A stretch of DNA of 64,000 nucleotides from Roseateles_C aquae (GTDB lineage Bacteria; Pseudomonadota; Gammaproteobacteria; Burkholderiales; Burkholderiaceae_C), in assembly GCF_032337115.1 (NCBI RefSeq), contig NZ_JAVXZY010000001.1, forward strand, positions 930,001-994,000, written 5' to 3'. The notes below the pieces were generated by a model, which ran no database searches, had not been told where the DNA came from, and worked only from the letters and a program-made list of their open reading frames with translations. Shown one piece after another: positions 8,103-16,900 of the stretch (the stretch's first letter is position 1; each line of letters starts with the position of its first letter). Position numbers and translations under genes: made by a program.

Positions 8103-8398
8103 GAATGAAAAACTCCGAGAGCCCACTGGTGTACCGGCGTTTGCCGGCCCGGGGCATCTCGGAGCCGCAACGCTTTAGCCGTATTTGTGATCCGCCCGCA
8201 AGTAGTTGGTAAATCGGCGGCAGACAGCTCAAAGCTGAGCGTCTGCCACCATTGTAAGCGCGCTTTGCGCAAACAGCCAAGAGCGCCTGTGCCACATATC
8301 ACCGCTTTTCGGCCGCCAGTCGCACGGCTTGCTGCGCCGCGATCGCTGGCGGCTGCAACTCGTTCGAGGACGCTGCGCCATCGCTTACAATGCGCGTT
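8103..8398. other. Intergenic region with two inverted repeats
   Basis: This 296-bp stretch between the hypothetical gene and ffs has no convincing gene. It holds CCGGC-GTTT-GCCGG (8134-8147), similar to the first hairpin of the repeat at 3076. It also holds a longer inverted repeat, GGCAGAC (8219-8225) with GTCTGCC (8241-8247), with AGCTC/GAGC extending the stem inside. Neither is followed by a U-run, so I do not call them terminators. The ffs promoter occupies the right end. Confidence 0.5.
8363..8391 (+). promoter_or_regulatory. Promoter of the 4.5S RNA gene
   Basis: TACAAT (8386-8391) is a near-consensus -10, with TTCGAG (8363-8368) as a partial -35 at 17-base spacing. The -10 lies 7 bases before the inferred RNA 5' end at 8399. 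Confidence 0.65.
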
Positions 8399-8493
8399 GA
8401 CGGGCCTCCTCGCATGGAAGCGCGGCCAACCGGGTCAGGTGGGGAACCAAGCAGCCCTAGTCGTTGTGACCAGTGCCGGGGGTAAGGCTCGTC
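8399..8493 (+). ncRNA. ffs: 4.5S RNA, signal recognition particle RNA
   Basis: The sequence contains the conserved SRP core GGTCAGGTGGGGAACCAAGC followed by AGCC and later GTGCCGGG, which matches the bacterial domain IV loop that binds the Ffh M domain. The ends pair: GACGGGCCT at the 5' end with AGGCTCGTC at the 3' end, allowing one G-U pair. This gives a hairpin RNA of about 95 nucleotides. With Ffh and FtsY it targets nascent inner-membrane proteins. A TACAAT box sits 7 bases upstream and a strong terminator 40 bases downstream, so it is an independent unit. Ends are inferred from pairing and may be off by a few bases. Confidence 0.93.
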
Positions 8494-8532
8494 AACCCCG
8501 AATTCACGCGCGCCGCCTGGCGCACCGCCTCA

Positions 8533-8564
8533 AGCCCTCGATTCCTGTGAACGAGGGCTTTTTT
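8533..8564 (+). terminator. Rho-independent terminator of ffs
   Basis: AGCCCTCG and CGAGGGCT form an 8-bp stem with an 11-base loop, followed directly by a run of T. It ends the 4.5S RNA transcript 40 bases after the mature 3' end. Confidence 0.9.
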
Positions 8565-8594
8565 GTTGCGACGTCCGACCGGACCAGGCCCACG

Positions 8595-9449
8595 TCAGTC
8601 TTGGTACTGGGGTTTGCTGCGGCGCAGATAGAACTCGTCAAACTGCGGTCGCAGGCGTTCGGCCGTGTCAGCGTCCAGCCAGGCGCGGCCCGTCTGGCGC
8701 AGCATCTCCGCGCCGGCCGGCGTGCCCAGCGTCCGATCGATGGTGCGTATGGCCGCCAAACCCCAGGGGGTGCGCGGGCAGGCAATGCCCAGCACCAGGG
8801 GCGCCGTGGAGCCCTGGATGGGCAGGCCAACAAAGTCGTCTGCGGCCAGCTCGCGCCGGCGCATCTGCTCCAGAGCGCCCTGCGCATCGATCAGATAGTC
8901 GCTGCGGCCATGGGCCAGCATGTCTTGCAGCCGCGTGCCAAAGCCCGCCGTGGCGTAATCGGTCAGCGATTTATTGCTGGCCTGCGCCTGCAGCAGGCTG
9001 TCGATGCGCTCGCCAAAGCTGCGGCCGCGCAGATAGGCGCCCTGCAAGCGCCCCTGCCGAAGCAGCGTTTCCAAATCCACCTCGCCAGCGGCATTGCGGG
9101 GCAGCGCCGTCAGCTTGTCGCGCCTGACGATCAATTCGGCCGGCGGCGCCAGCATGGTGTCGGCGAAATAGGCTTGAGCCTCACGCGCGGCCGTGCGCAC
9201 CGTGGTCGGCCGGCAGGCATGCTCACCCCGTTCGATCATCTGCCAGCTGCGCAGCGCATTGGTGGCCAGCGGCTCGTGCTTGATCTCGGGCAGCTGCTTG
9301 GCGAGGTAGGCAACGATGGGATTGGGCTTGCTGGCATCGGCCTGCAACCAGATGATGTGCTCGACGGCAGGCGCGCCCCCTGCCGCCGCAGCTCGGGCAG
9401 CACAAGACAACATCATCAGACCCAGCGCACACAAGGTTCTCATGGCCAT
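8595..9449 (-). CDS. Periplasmic solute-binding-like protein (TIGR02285-like)
   Basis: The 284-residue protein begins with a Sec signal peptide (residues about 1-22, a hydrophobic core ending ARA/AAA). The mature part opens HIIWLQADASKPNPI and contains a cysteine in ERGEHACRPTTVRTAAREA. This arrangement resembles the TIGR02285 group, periplasmic proteins related to family 3 amino-acid binding proteins but without a linked ABC transporter. GACPRT-like (GIACPRTPWG) and a C-terminal helix follow. The ligand is unknown. Two in-frame ATGs (9449 and 9443) are possible. The gene follows the kinase at 9485 by 35 bp on the same strand, so it may be the sensor or output partner of the kinase pair. That link is inferred from position only. 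Confidence 0.65.
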   Translation of the reverse strand: MAMRTLCALGLMMLSCAARAAAAGGAPAVEHIIWLQADASKPNPIVAYLAKQLPEIKHEPLATNALRSWQMIERGEHACRPTTVRTAAREAQAYFADTMLAPPAELIVRRDKLTALPRNAAGEVDLETLLRQGRLQGAYLRGRSFGERIDSLLQAQASNKSLTDYATAGFGTRLQDMLAHGRSDYLIDAQGALEQMRRRELAADDFVGLPIQGSTAPLVLGIACPRTPWGLAAIRTIDRTLGTPAGAEMLRQTGRAWLDADTAERLRPQFDEFYLRRSKPQYQD

Positions 9450-9484
9450 CGCTCAGAGATGCTTGCCACCGCGCTGGCTTTCGC

Positions 9485-11887
9485 TCAACCCGCCTGCTTG
9501 AAGGCCATCACCGCCTGGTTGCGCAGCGTGCGCAGCAGCGACAGCTCCTTTTCATCGAGGTCGATACCGCCGGGGCCGGACTTGTCGGCATAGATCATCG
9601 CGAAAGGCGCACCGCGCATGGCCATGGGCAGCAGCAGAAAGCTCGGTGACCAGACCGCGCCATTGAACCAGAGCGGCAAGCGACCGGCAATCTTCTCGGC
9701 GGTGGCATCGGCAATCAGGGTGTCGGCGCCCTTCTGGCAGACCGCCGAGAACAGATCGGCCTGGCCGCCGGCCGGCGTCCGCAGCGGCACGCGGAACTGA
9801 CTGACCACGGCCTCAACGCCCTCACCGAGGCCGAAGCGGCCGGTCAGCATCTCCTGCTTGGGGTCGCGCAGGCAGAACACCACCCGCCTGAAGCCGAGGC
9901 CGCGGTAGATGGTTTCCAGAATCATCCGCAGCACTTCGTTGAGCTTGAAGTTCTCGACCATCACATTGGTGATGTCCTGTATGCCGGCGGCCAGCGTCTC
10001 TGCTGCCTGCTGGCGGAAGATCAGCCGCTCGTCCAGCGTCGGCTCGTGGATGACTGTGGCCTGCAGCTCATGCGGCGACAGCGTGTCGCTGAGTGCCGGG
10101 GCCAAGGGCGCCAACAGGCGCAGGCCCGGCGAGCTCTTGGGCAGATGAATTTCCATCGCATCGGCAATCTGCGTCAGCCGCTGGCGGGCCGCAACGGCCG
10201 CGGTGTCGAAGGCCTCGGGTGTGGTGCCCAGCGCGCGGGCGTAGCGCTGCGCCATCGCCTTGACGCGGGCATGGGCCTCGGCCGGGTCGGTGTGCAGGAT
10301 CAGATCGGCCACATCATTGGCCGCCCGAGCCAGCCAGCGCTGGCGCTCGATGGGGCTGTCGACCAGCTTGTGCGAAGCCTCGCCATCCGGGCGACGCATG
10401 CTGCGCTGCAGCGACTCAGGCAAGCCCCAGGACTTCGCCACCCCCAGGCCCAGCTGTTCGTAGCTGATGCCCAGCACCTGGGTTGCGGCCACCGCCTCGC
10501 TCACCGGCGCCGCGGCACCAGGGCGACGTTCGGCGCGGGTCAGGCGGCGAATCTGGGCCGCTTCTTCCGGGAAGTAGAACTCACTGAGCAGGCGGCCGAG
10601 ATTGAGGAACATCGCCGCCAGAAAGGTCTCCTCGCTCTCGCGCGGATTCAGGCACAGCTCGCGGGCCAGCGAACCGGCCATCAGCGAGCGCAGGAACTCG
10701 ACGCGCAGCTGCTGCGCATGGGCCTTGTTTTCCATCCGCTCCAGCAGGATCAGCGACAGGGCCAGATTGCGTATGCCGGCAAAGCCGACCAGGGCCACCG
10801 CACGCGACACCGTGCTGATGCTGCCGCCGCCGGCGTGGCTGAAATGGGCGGTATTGACCAGGCGCAGCAGCTTGTGCGTCAGCGCCACGTCCTTCAGGAT
10901 CTCGTTGGACAGGCTGGTCAGGCTCTCGTTCTCTGAGGCCGTCAGCTTTTGCACTCGCGACACCGCATCCGACATCGCCGGGAAATCGCTCTTGTGGCGC
11001 ATGCGGCGCAGCAGGAAGTCCAGCGTCGCGTTATCGACCATTTCCTCGGCGGGCACCTGCAGCGCGGGATGCAGCCACTCGGCCAGCGCATTGTGGAAGT
11101 CCTGCGCACTGGCCCAGCGCTGGGCCGGGTTGCGCGCCAGGCCGCGTTGCACGATGGCACGTAGCGCATCGTCGACATCCGGCCCCAGGCCATGAGGCAG
11201 CAGCAGGTCTTCGGCGATCACCCGGCGCACCGCGCGCCAGGGATCGGGGTCATGGTTCAGGCGCACGCCCGACAGCAGCTCGGCCAGCATCACCGCCACC
11301 GCGAACACATCCATCTGCGGCGTCGGCGGCAGGCCGCGCGCCGCCTCGGGCGAGATATAGCCCGGCGTGCCGACGATGCGCTGCGGCGTTTGCGCGCCCA
11401 GGCCTTCGACCACGCGCGCGGCGATGCCAAAGTCCATCACCCGCGGCCGCCCCTTGGGATCGAGCAGGATGTTGGAGGGCTTCAGATCGCGATGGACCAG
11501 CCCGGCCGCATGGGCCGCCGCGAGCGCGTCCAGCACGCCCAGCATCAGCTCGACCGCGGCACGCGTGTCCAGCGGCGCGCCGCTGCGCAGCCGCTCGCTG
11601 AGCGTGCCGCCGGGCACGTATTCAAAGGCCATATAGGCTTGGCCATCCTGCATATCGGCCTCGAACACCGGCACGATATTCGGATGGGTCAGTCGCGAGA
11701 CCGCACGGGCCTCGTGCAAGGCCTCGTCAAAGTTTGGTGCATCGGCGCCGCGCTTGAGCACCTTCAGCGCCACTTCACGGTCCAGCCTGGGGTCGTGAGC
11801 CAGCCAGACTTCGGCCTGCGCGCCCTGGCCCAGCAGCTTGAGCAGCTTGAATCTGCCCAGGGCGGGTGGCGGCTTGGTGGCTTGCAT
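9485..11887 (-). CDS. Ser/Thr protein kinase with HDOD and GAF domains
   Basis: The 800-residue protein has an intact Hanks-type kinase domain at residues 13-270. The glycine loop is LGQGAQAEVW, the ATP-anchoring lysine is Lys42 (VALK), the catalytic loop is HRDLKPSN (132-139), the metal site is DFG (152-154), and the activation segment ends GTPGYISPE. An HDOD domain follows (about 285-480, FPAMSDAVSRVQKLTASENE onward), a degenerate HD fold used in signalling. A GAF-like domain fills the C-terminus (about 615-795). No membrane segment is seen, so it should be cytosolic. It lies 47 bp after a paralogue with a dead kinase domain and before a periplasmic protein, all leftward. The signal and substrates are unknown. 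Confidence 0.88.
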   Translation of the reverse strand: MQATKPPPALGRFKLLKLLGQGAQAEVWLAHDPRLDREVALKVLKRGADAPNFDEALHEARAVSRLTHPNIVPVFEADMQDGQAYMAFEYVPGGTLSERLRSGAPLDTRAAVELMLGVLDALAAAHAAGLVHRDLKPSNILLDPKGRPRVMDFGIAARVVEGLGAQTPQRIVGTPGYISPEAARGLPPTPQMDVFAVAVMLAELLSGVRLNHDPDPWRAVRRVIAEDLLLPHGLGPDVDDALRAIVQRGLARNPAQRWASAQDFHNALAEWLHPALQVPAEEMVDNATLDFLLRRMRHKSDFPAMSDAVSRVQKLTASENESLTSLSNEILKDVALTHKLLRLVNTAHFSHAGGGSISTVSRAVALVGFAGIRNLALSLILLERMENKAHAQQLRVEFLRSLMAGSLARELCLNPRESEETFLAAMFLNLGRLLSEFYFPEEAAQIRRLTRAERRPGAAAPVSEAVAATQVLGISYEQLGLGVAKSWGLPESLQRSMRRPDGEASHKLVDSPIERQRWLARAANDVADLILHTDPAEAHARVKAMAQRYARALGTTPEAFDTAAVAARQRLTQIADAMEIHLPKSSPGLRLLAPLAPALSDTLSPHELQATVIHEPTLDERLIFRQQAAETLAAGIQDITNVMVENFKLNEVLRMILETIYRGLGFRRVVFCLRDPKQEMLTGRFGLGEGVEAVVSQFRVPLRTPAGGQADLFSAVCQKGADTLIADATAEKIAGRLPLWFNGAVWSPSFLLLPMAMRGAPFAMIYADKSGPGGIDLDEKELSLLRTLRNQAVMAFKQAG

Positions 11888-11934
11888 GATGGGGCGCTGG
11901 GTTCTGGCCTGTATCAGGGCGGAGAAGGAGCTGT

Positions 11935-13872
11935 TCAGGGCGTGCCTCGGGTGGTCGGCTTGGGCGAAGGCGGCTGCGCACCGAGGCGGGCGCGCAGCGG
12001 CGAGGGAATCGGCGCGGCGGGCGATTCGGGCATCGCCAGATCACTTGTCATCTGCGCTGCACTCTGGCCTGACATCAGCGGTTCGCTGCTGAAGCTCGGT
12101 TCGTCCATCAACTCGGCTGCGGCTGCGGCACGGTCAGGCAGTGCCGGTTCGCTGTCGCGCGAGGCCAGCTCCGGATGCAAGGCATGCATCACGTCGCGCA
12201 AGCCCAAACCCAGCGCCCGCGAATAGCGCCGCGCGGCCAGTTCGACCGCCTGCTGGCGCTTGTGTTCGGGCAGCAGCTGCGCATCGACCAGCTCATTGGC
12301 CAGGCTGCAGGTCAGGCGCAGCAGTTCGGCATCACTGTCGCCGGCGCGCACCGGCGCATCGGGCGATTGGCGGTGCATCATGTGCATCACCTCCTCGCCC
12401 AGGCTCCAGTGCCGCGCGACGGCCAGGCCAAAGGCCTCGACATCGCAGCCCAACACCGCATAGGCGGCGGCCTGCTCGCTCATGCCAACCGGATTGGGGT
12501 TGTCCTCGGTCGGCTCAGCCGGCTGCATCAGCTGGCGCACCTGCTGAGCGTCATCGGGAAAGTGGTACTGCAGCAGCAAACGGCCCAGGTTCTGCAGCAG
12601 GCAGATCAGGTAGACCACCTCGGCGTCGTAGCCGGCCGGCCGCAAGGTGCGCGCAATCACGCCGGCGCGGTGCACCCGCCGCATCAGGCTTTTCAAGAGC
12701 TCTGCCTGCACTTCGCCCAAGGGGCCTGGCCAGGGTTTGATGGCGCGTGTGGCCTGCTGCAAGCCATTCAGTCCCAGCATCGCAATGGCACGCTGAAGAT
12801 TCAGCACCGTGCCGCTGCCGCCCTGCTGCTTCAGCGCGTTATTGACCCGGCGCAGCAGCTCGAGGCTCAGCGCCATGTCCTGCAGCACCAGCGTCGACAA
12901 CTCGCTGGCATGCTGCGCCTCCAGCGCCGAGGACTGCGCGATCCGCGCCAGCTTGGTCGAGCTGCTGGGCAGATGCCCGGCCCGCTGCATCTTGTCCATC
13001 AGCAGCGCGATCGGGCCGCCCTGCTCGTAGGCCGCCGCCGTGCGCCAACCGTCGAGTGCCCGGTGGAAGCTGCGCGCCAGGTGGTAGCGCTGGCGGGCCT
13101 GACGATCGGTGGCACGGTTGGCGATCGCGCGCAACGGCTCGGCGATCGGATGCGGTGTCTCCCAACTCAGCCGCACCAGCTCGCGGCCCAAGGGCTGCAT
13201 CTGCTGCACCGCCGCCTGCAAATCGGTTTGCTCCAGCACGGCTCGGCCGGTCAGCAGCCGGTGCAGGATCAGCCCGACGCAGAGCACGTCCTCTTCCGAG
13301 GATTCGCGCACCGCGCGGCGGGTGACGGTGTTGAAGTCGGCGCTAGCCGGAAACACCTCCTGCGCTACTTCCAGGCCCACTAGGCGCACCTGGTTGGCCG
13401 CATTGATCAGCACATGGGCGCACTGGATATCGCGGTGGGCATGGCCGGCCTCGTGGGCAAAGGCCAGGCCCTCGAGCAGCTGGCAGACCCAGTCGGCCGC
13501 GTCCAGTGGCGTCGGTGCGTTCTGCTTCTGCAAGCGCTCATCCAGCGTTTCGCCCAGTGCACGGTCATAGGCGATATAGGGCCACATCTCGACCCGGCTG
13601 ACCTCGACCACATGGGCCAGGTTGGGATGCTGGACGCGGGCGCCGGCCTGCGCCATCTTCAGCCAATGCGCGAGTGCCTCCTCGCTATTGGGCTTCTCGC
13701 GCGGCATGGACAGCAGCATCTCCTGGCCATGGCGTGAATCGAAGACCAGCCACAGCATGCTGCGCGCACTCTTGCCCAGCAGGGCACGCAACTCGAAACG
13801 GCCAAAGCGGCGCATCGGCGCAGCGGAGGCTGCCGGTGCGGGTGCCGGCGAGGACGGGGAAGAAGCAGACAC
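11935..13872 (-). CDS. Pseudokinase-HDOD protein
   Basis: The 645-residue protein starts with GTG at 13872 and is built like its downstream neighbour: kinase fold, then HDOD. The kinase part (residues 20-270) has lost most catalytic features. The glycine loop reads LLGKSARSM, the lysine position is Ser55, the catalytic loop reads HRDIQCAHVL (146 onward, Lys and Asn gone), and DFG is replaced by VGL (about 165-170). HRD itself survives. The HDOD region (about 290-480) keeps the fold with LARIAQSS, NALKQQGGSGTVLNLQRAI and NLGRLLLQYHFPDDA. A Pro/Ser-rich tail of about 75 residues replaces the GAF domain. It probably acts as a binding or allosteric partner of the active kinase. The start could instead be ATG at 13815. 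Confidence 0.8.
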   Translation of the reverse strand: MSASSPSSPAPAPAASAAPMRRFGRFELRALLGKSARSMLWLVFDSRHGQEMLLSMPREKPNSEEALAHWLKMAQAGARVQHPNLAHVVEVSRVEMWPYIAYDRALGETLDERLQKQNAPTPLDAADWVCQLLEGLAFAHEAGHAHRDIQCAHVLINAANQVRLVGLEVAQEVFPASADFNTVTRRAVRESSEEDVLCVGLILHRLLTGRAVLEQTDLQAAVQQMQPLGRELVRLSWETPHPIAEPLRAIANRATDRQARQRYHLARSFHRALDGWRTAAAYEQGGPIALLMDKMQRAGHLPSSSTKLARIAQSSALEAQHASELSTLVLQDMALSLELLRRVNNALKQQGGSGTVLNLQRAIAMLGLNGLQQATRAIKPWPGPLGEVQAELLKSLMRRVHRAGVIARTLRPAGYDAEVVYLICLLQNLGRLLLQYHFPDDAQQVRQLMQPAEPTEDNPNPVGMSEQAAAYAVLGCDVEAFGLAVARHWSLGEEVMHMMHRQSPDAPVRAGDSDAELLRLTCSLANELVDAQLLPEHKRQQAVELAARRYSRALGLGLRDVMHALHPELASRDSEPALPDRAAAAAELMDEPSFSSEPLMSGQSAAQMTSDLAMPESPAAPIPSPLRARLGAQPPSPKPTTRGTP

Positions 13873-13990
13873 GGCGGAAAGGACCTGGGAGCTCTGTTGG
13901 CTAGCTTCGCCGATTTGAACCGCAAGCGCCAGCCCGCAATCGCCGGAACTGGGCAGAATTACTGCCGCTTCCGCAGTGCAGCACGCCGCC

Positions 13991-16900
13991 TCAGTTGCAG
14001 ATCTGCTGCCAAACCTTGTCCAGCCGCTTGACGCTGACCGGCTGCGGTGTGCGCAGCTCCTGGGCAAACAGGCTGACGCGCAACTCCTCCAGCTGCCAGC
14101 GGAAATCGCTCAGCCGGGCATCCTGCGTCCCCTTCAACTCGGCCAGCCGGCGCAGATAGCGCTGCTCCAGCGGCTTCAACTCGGCCATCAGCCGGGCATC
14201 ACGGGCCGCGTCAACCCGCCATTTGTCCAGCCGCGCGACGATGGCCTTCAAGTAGCGCGGCAGGTGCTGCGCCTGGGCCCAGGGCGTCTGCAGCACAAAC
14301 TGCTTGGGGCAGAGCCGCTGCAGCTGGGCCTGGATGTCCTCGGCCACGTCCTTGGGCGCGCGGCTGTCCTTCAGCTTGCGCAGTGCCGCCTGGTACTCGA
14401 GCAGGATCACGCCGCTCAACCGTGCCACTTCCTGCGCAATCAGGTTGAGCCGGCTGCGGCCCTCCTCGATGCAGCGCTTGAAGGCGAACTCGTCGCTGGG
14501 CAAGGGCTCGCTCAGAAAGGCGCGGTCCAGCGCCACGCCGATGATCTGCTCGCGCAGCTCCTCGGCCGTGCCAAGCTGCATATAGGCCACCGACATCTTC
14601 TGCAGGTCCGGAATGTTCTTTTCCAGATACTTCAGCGGCTCCTTGAGCTGCAAGGCGACCAGGCGACGCAGGCCCTGGCGGTGCTTGGCGGCCGCGACAT
14701 CGGGTTCATCGAAAACCTCGATCTCCACATGCGCGCCCTTGTCGATCAGCGCCGGGAAGCCGATCAGCGCCTGCTTGCCGCGCTGGATCTCCATCAGCTC
14801 GGGCAATTCGCCAAAGGTCCAGCTGGTGTAGGTCTGGCTGGCCTCGCGCTTGTTCCCTGCTTCGCCAGCAGCAGACTTGGCCTTGCTCACGACCTCCGCA
14901 CGCAGCCCGCCCGCCGCCACCGGCGGCAGCGGTGCCGGCTCGGGCGCCGTGCTGGCCAGCTTCAGCTGCGCCAGGGCCTGGAAGGCCGAGCGGGCCTGGC
15001 CGCCCAGCTCCGCCTTCAGCGCGGCCAGATTGCGACCGATGCCGAGTTGGCGGCCATGTTCGTCAACGACCAGGAAGTTCATGAACAGATGCGGCTGCAG
15101 CTGTTCCAGCTTGAAGTCATTGCGCTGCACGGCCAGCTGGCTGCGCGCCTTGACCGCCTTCAGCAGCACCTCGACCAGGCTGCCCTGGGCAAACGGGTTC
15201 AGCTCGACGAACTCGGCCACGAAGTCCGGCAGCGGCACCAGCCGTGCGCGCGGCTTCTGGTGCAGGCTCTTCAGCAGCGCCATCACCTTGGCTTCCAGCA
15301 TGCCGGGCACCAGCCATTCGCAGCGTTCCTCGTTGACCTGGTTCAGCGCGTAGATCGGGATGCTGACGGTCAGGCCGTCGCGGGCATCGCCGGGCTGGTG
15401 CAGATAGTCGGCACGGCAATCGACGCCGCCCAGCCTGATCGTCTTTGGAAACGCGTTGCTGGTGATGCCGGCCGCCTCGTGGCGCATCAGCTCATCGCGG
15501 CTCAGATGCAGCAGGCGTGGATTGCCGCGCGAGGCCTCGCGGTACCAGCGCTCCAGGCCGTGGCCGGAGCAGATGTCCTGCGGCAGCTGCTGGTCGTAGT
15601 AGGCGAAGATCAGCTCATCGTCGACCAAGACGTCCTGGCGGCGCGATTTGTGCTCCAGCTCCTCGACCTTGGCGATCTGCTTCTGGTTGTGCGCCAGAAA
15701 GGGCAAGCGGGTGTCCCACTCGCCATTGACCAGCGCCTCACGGATGAAGATCTCGCGTGCCTTGGGCAGGTCCACACGCCCGAAGTTCACCCGCCGGTTG
15801 CTGTAGATGACGATGCCGTAGAGCGTGGCCCGCTCGAGTGCAATCACCTCACCGGCCTTCTTTTCCCAGTGCGGCTCCAGCAGCTGGGTCTTGAGCAGAT
15901 GGCCGGCCATCGGCGCGATCCACTGCACATCGATATTGGCGATGCCGCGGCCGAACAGCCGCGTGGTGTCTACCAGTTCGGCCGCGATGATCCAGCGACC
16001 CGGCTTCTTGCTCAGATGCGCGCCGGGATGGCGCCAGAACTTGATGCCGCGTGCGCCGAGGTACCACTCGTCCTCATCGCTCTTGCAGCCGATATTGCCA
16101 AGCAGGCCGGCCAGCATCGACAGGTGCACCTGCTCGTAGGTGGCCGGGCTGCCGTTCAAGCGCCAGCCATGCTCGGCCACCACGGTGTGCAGCTGCGAGT
16201 AGATGTCGCGCCATTCGCGCACCCGGCGCGGCGAGACGAAGTTGTCGCGCAGCAGTTGCTCGTAGCGGCGGTTGGACAGCTTGTGCGAGGGGTGGGCACC
16301 GTCCGCACCCGGGCCCTGCCCGCCCTTGGACTCTTCCAGCCATTTCCAGAGCTTCAGATAGCCCATGAACTCCGAGCGCTCATCGTCGAACTTCTTGTGC
16401 TTTTCGTCGGCCTGTTGCTGCTGCTCCATCGGCCGGTCGCGCACATCCTGGCCGGACAGCGCGCTGGCAATGATCAGCACCTCGTTCAAGGCCTCGCGGC
16501 TCTTGGCCTCCAGAATCATCCGGCCGACGCGCGGGTCCAGTGGCAGCTTGGACAGCTCGCGGCCCATGCTCGTCAGCTCATTGCGCTCATCGACCGCGCC
16601 CAGCTCGGCGAGCAGCTGATAGCCGTCGGCGATCGCCTTGCGCGGCGGCGCCTCGATGAAGGGGAAGTCCTCCACCTGCCCCAGATGCAGCGCCTTCATG
16701 CGCAGGATCACACCGGCCAGCGAGGAGCGCAGGATTTCCGGGTCGGTGAAGCGCGGGCGCTCGTTGAATTCCTTTTCCGCGTAGAGACGGATGCAGATGC
16801 CGTTCGAGACCCGGCCGCAGCGGCCGGCACGCTGATTGGCTGCCGCCTGGCTGATGCCCTCGATCTGCAGTTGCTCAACCTTGTTGCGATAGCTGTAGCG

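Noticed and set aside
8219..8247. Inverted repeat as a terminator
   Set aside because: No U-run follows on either strand, and it is too far from any stop codon for a firm call.
11935..14067. Longer version of the pseudokinase gene starting at 14067
   Set aside because: It would overlap the end of hrpA by 77 bases, and the extra 65 residues look like non-coding translation. GTG 13872 is more plausible.
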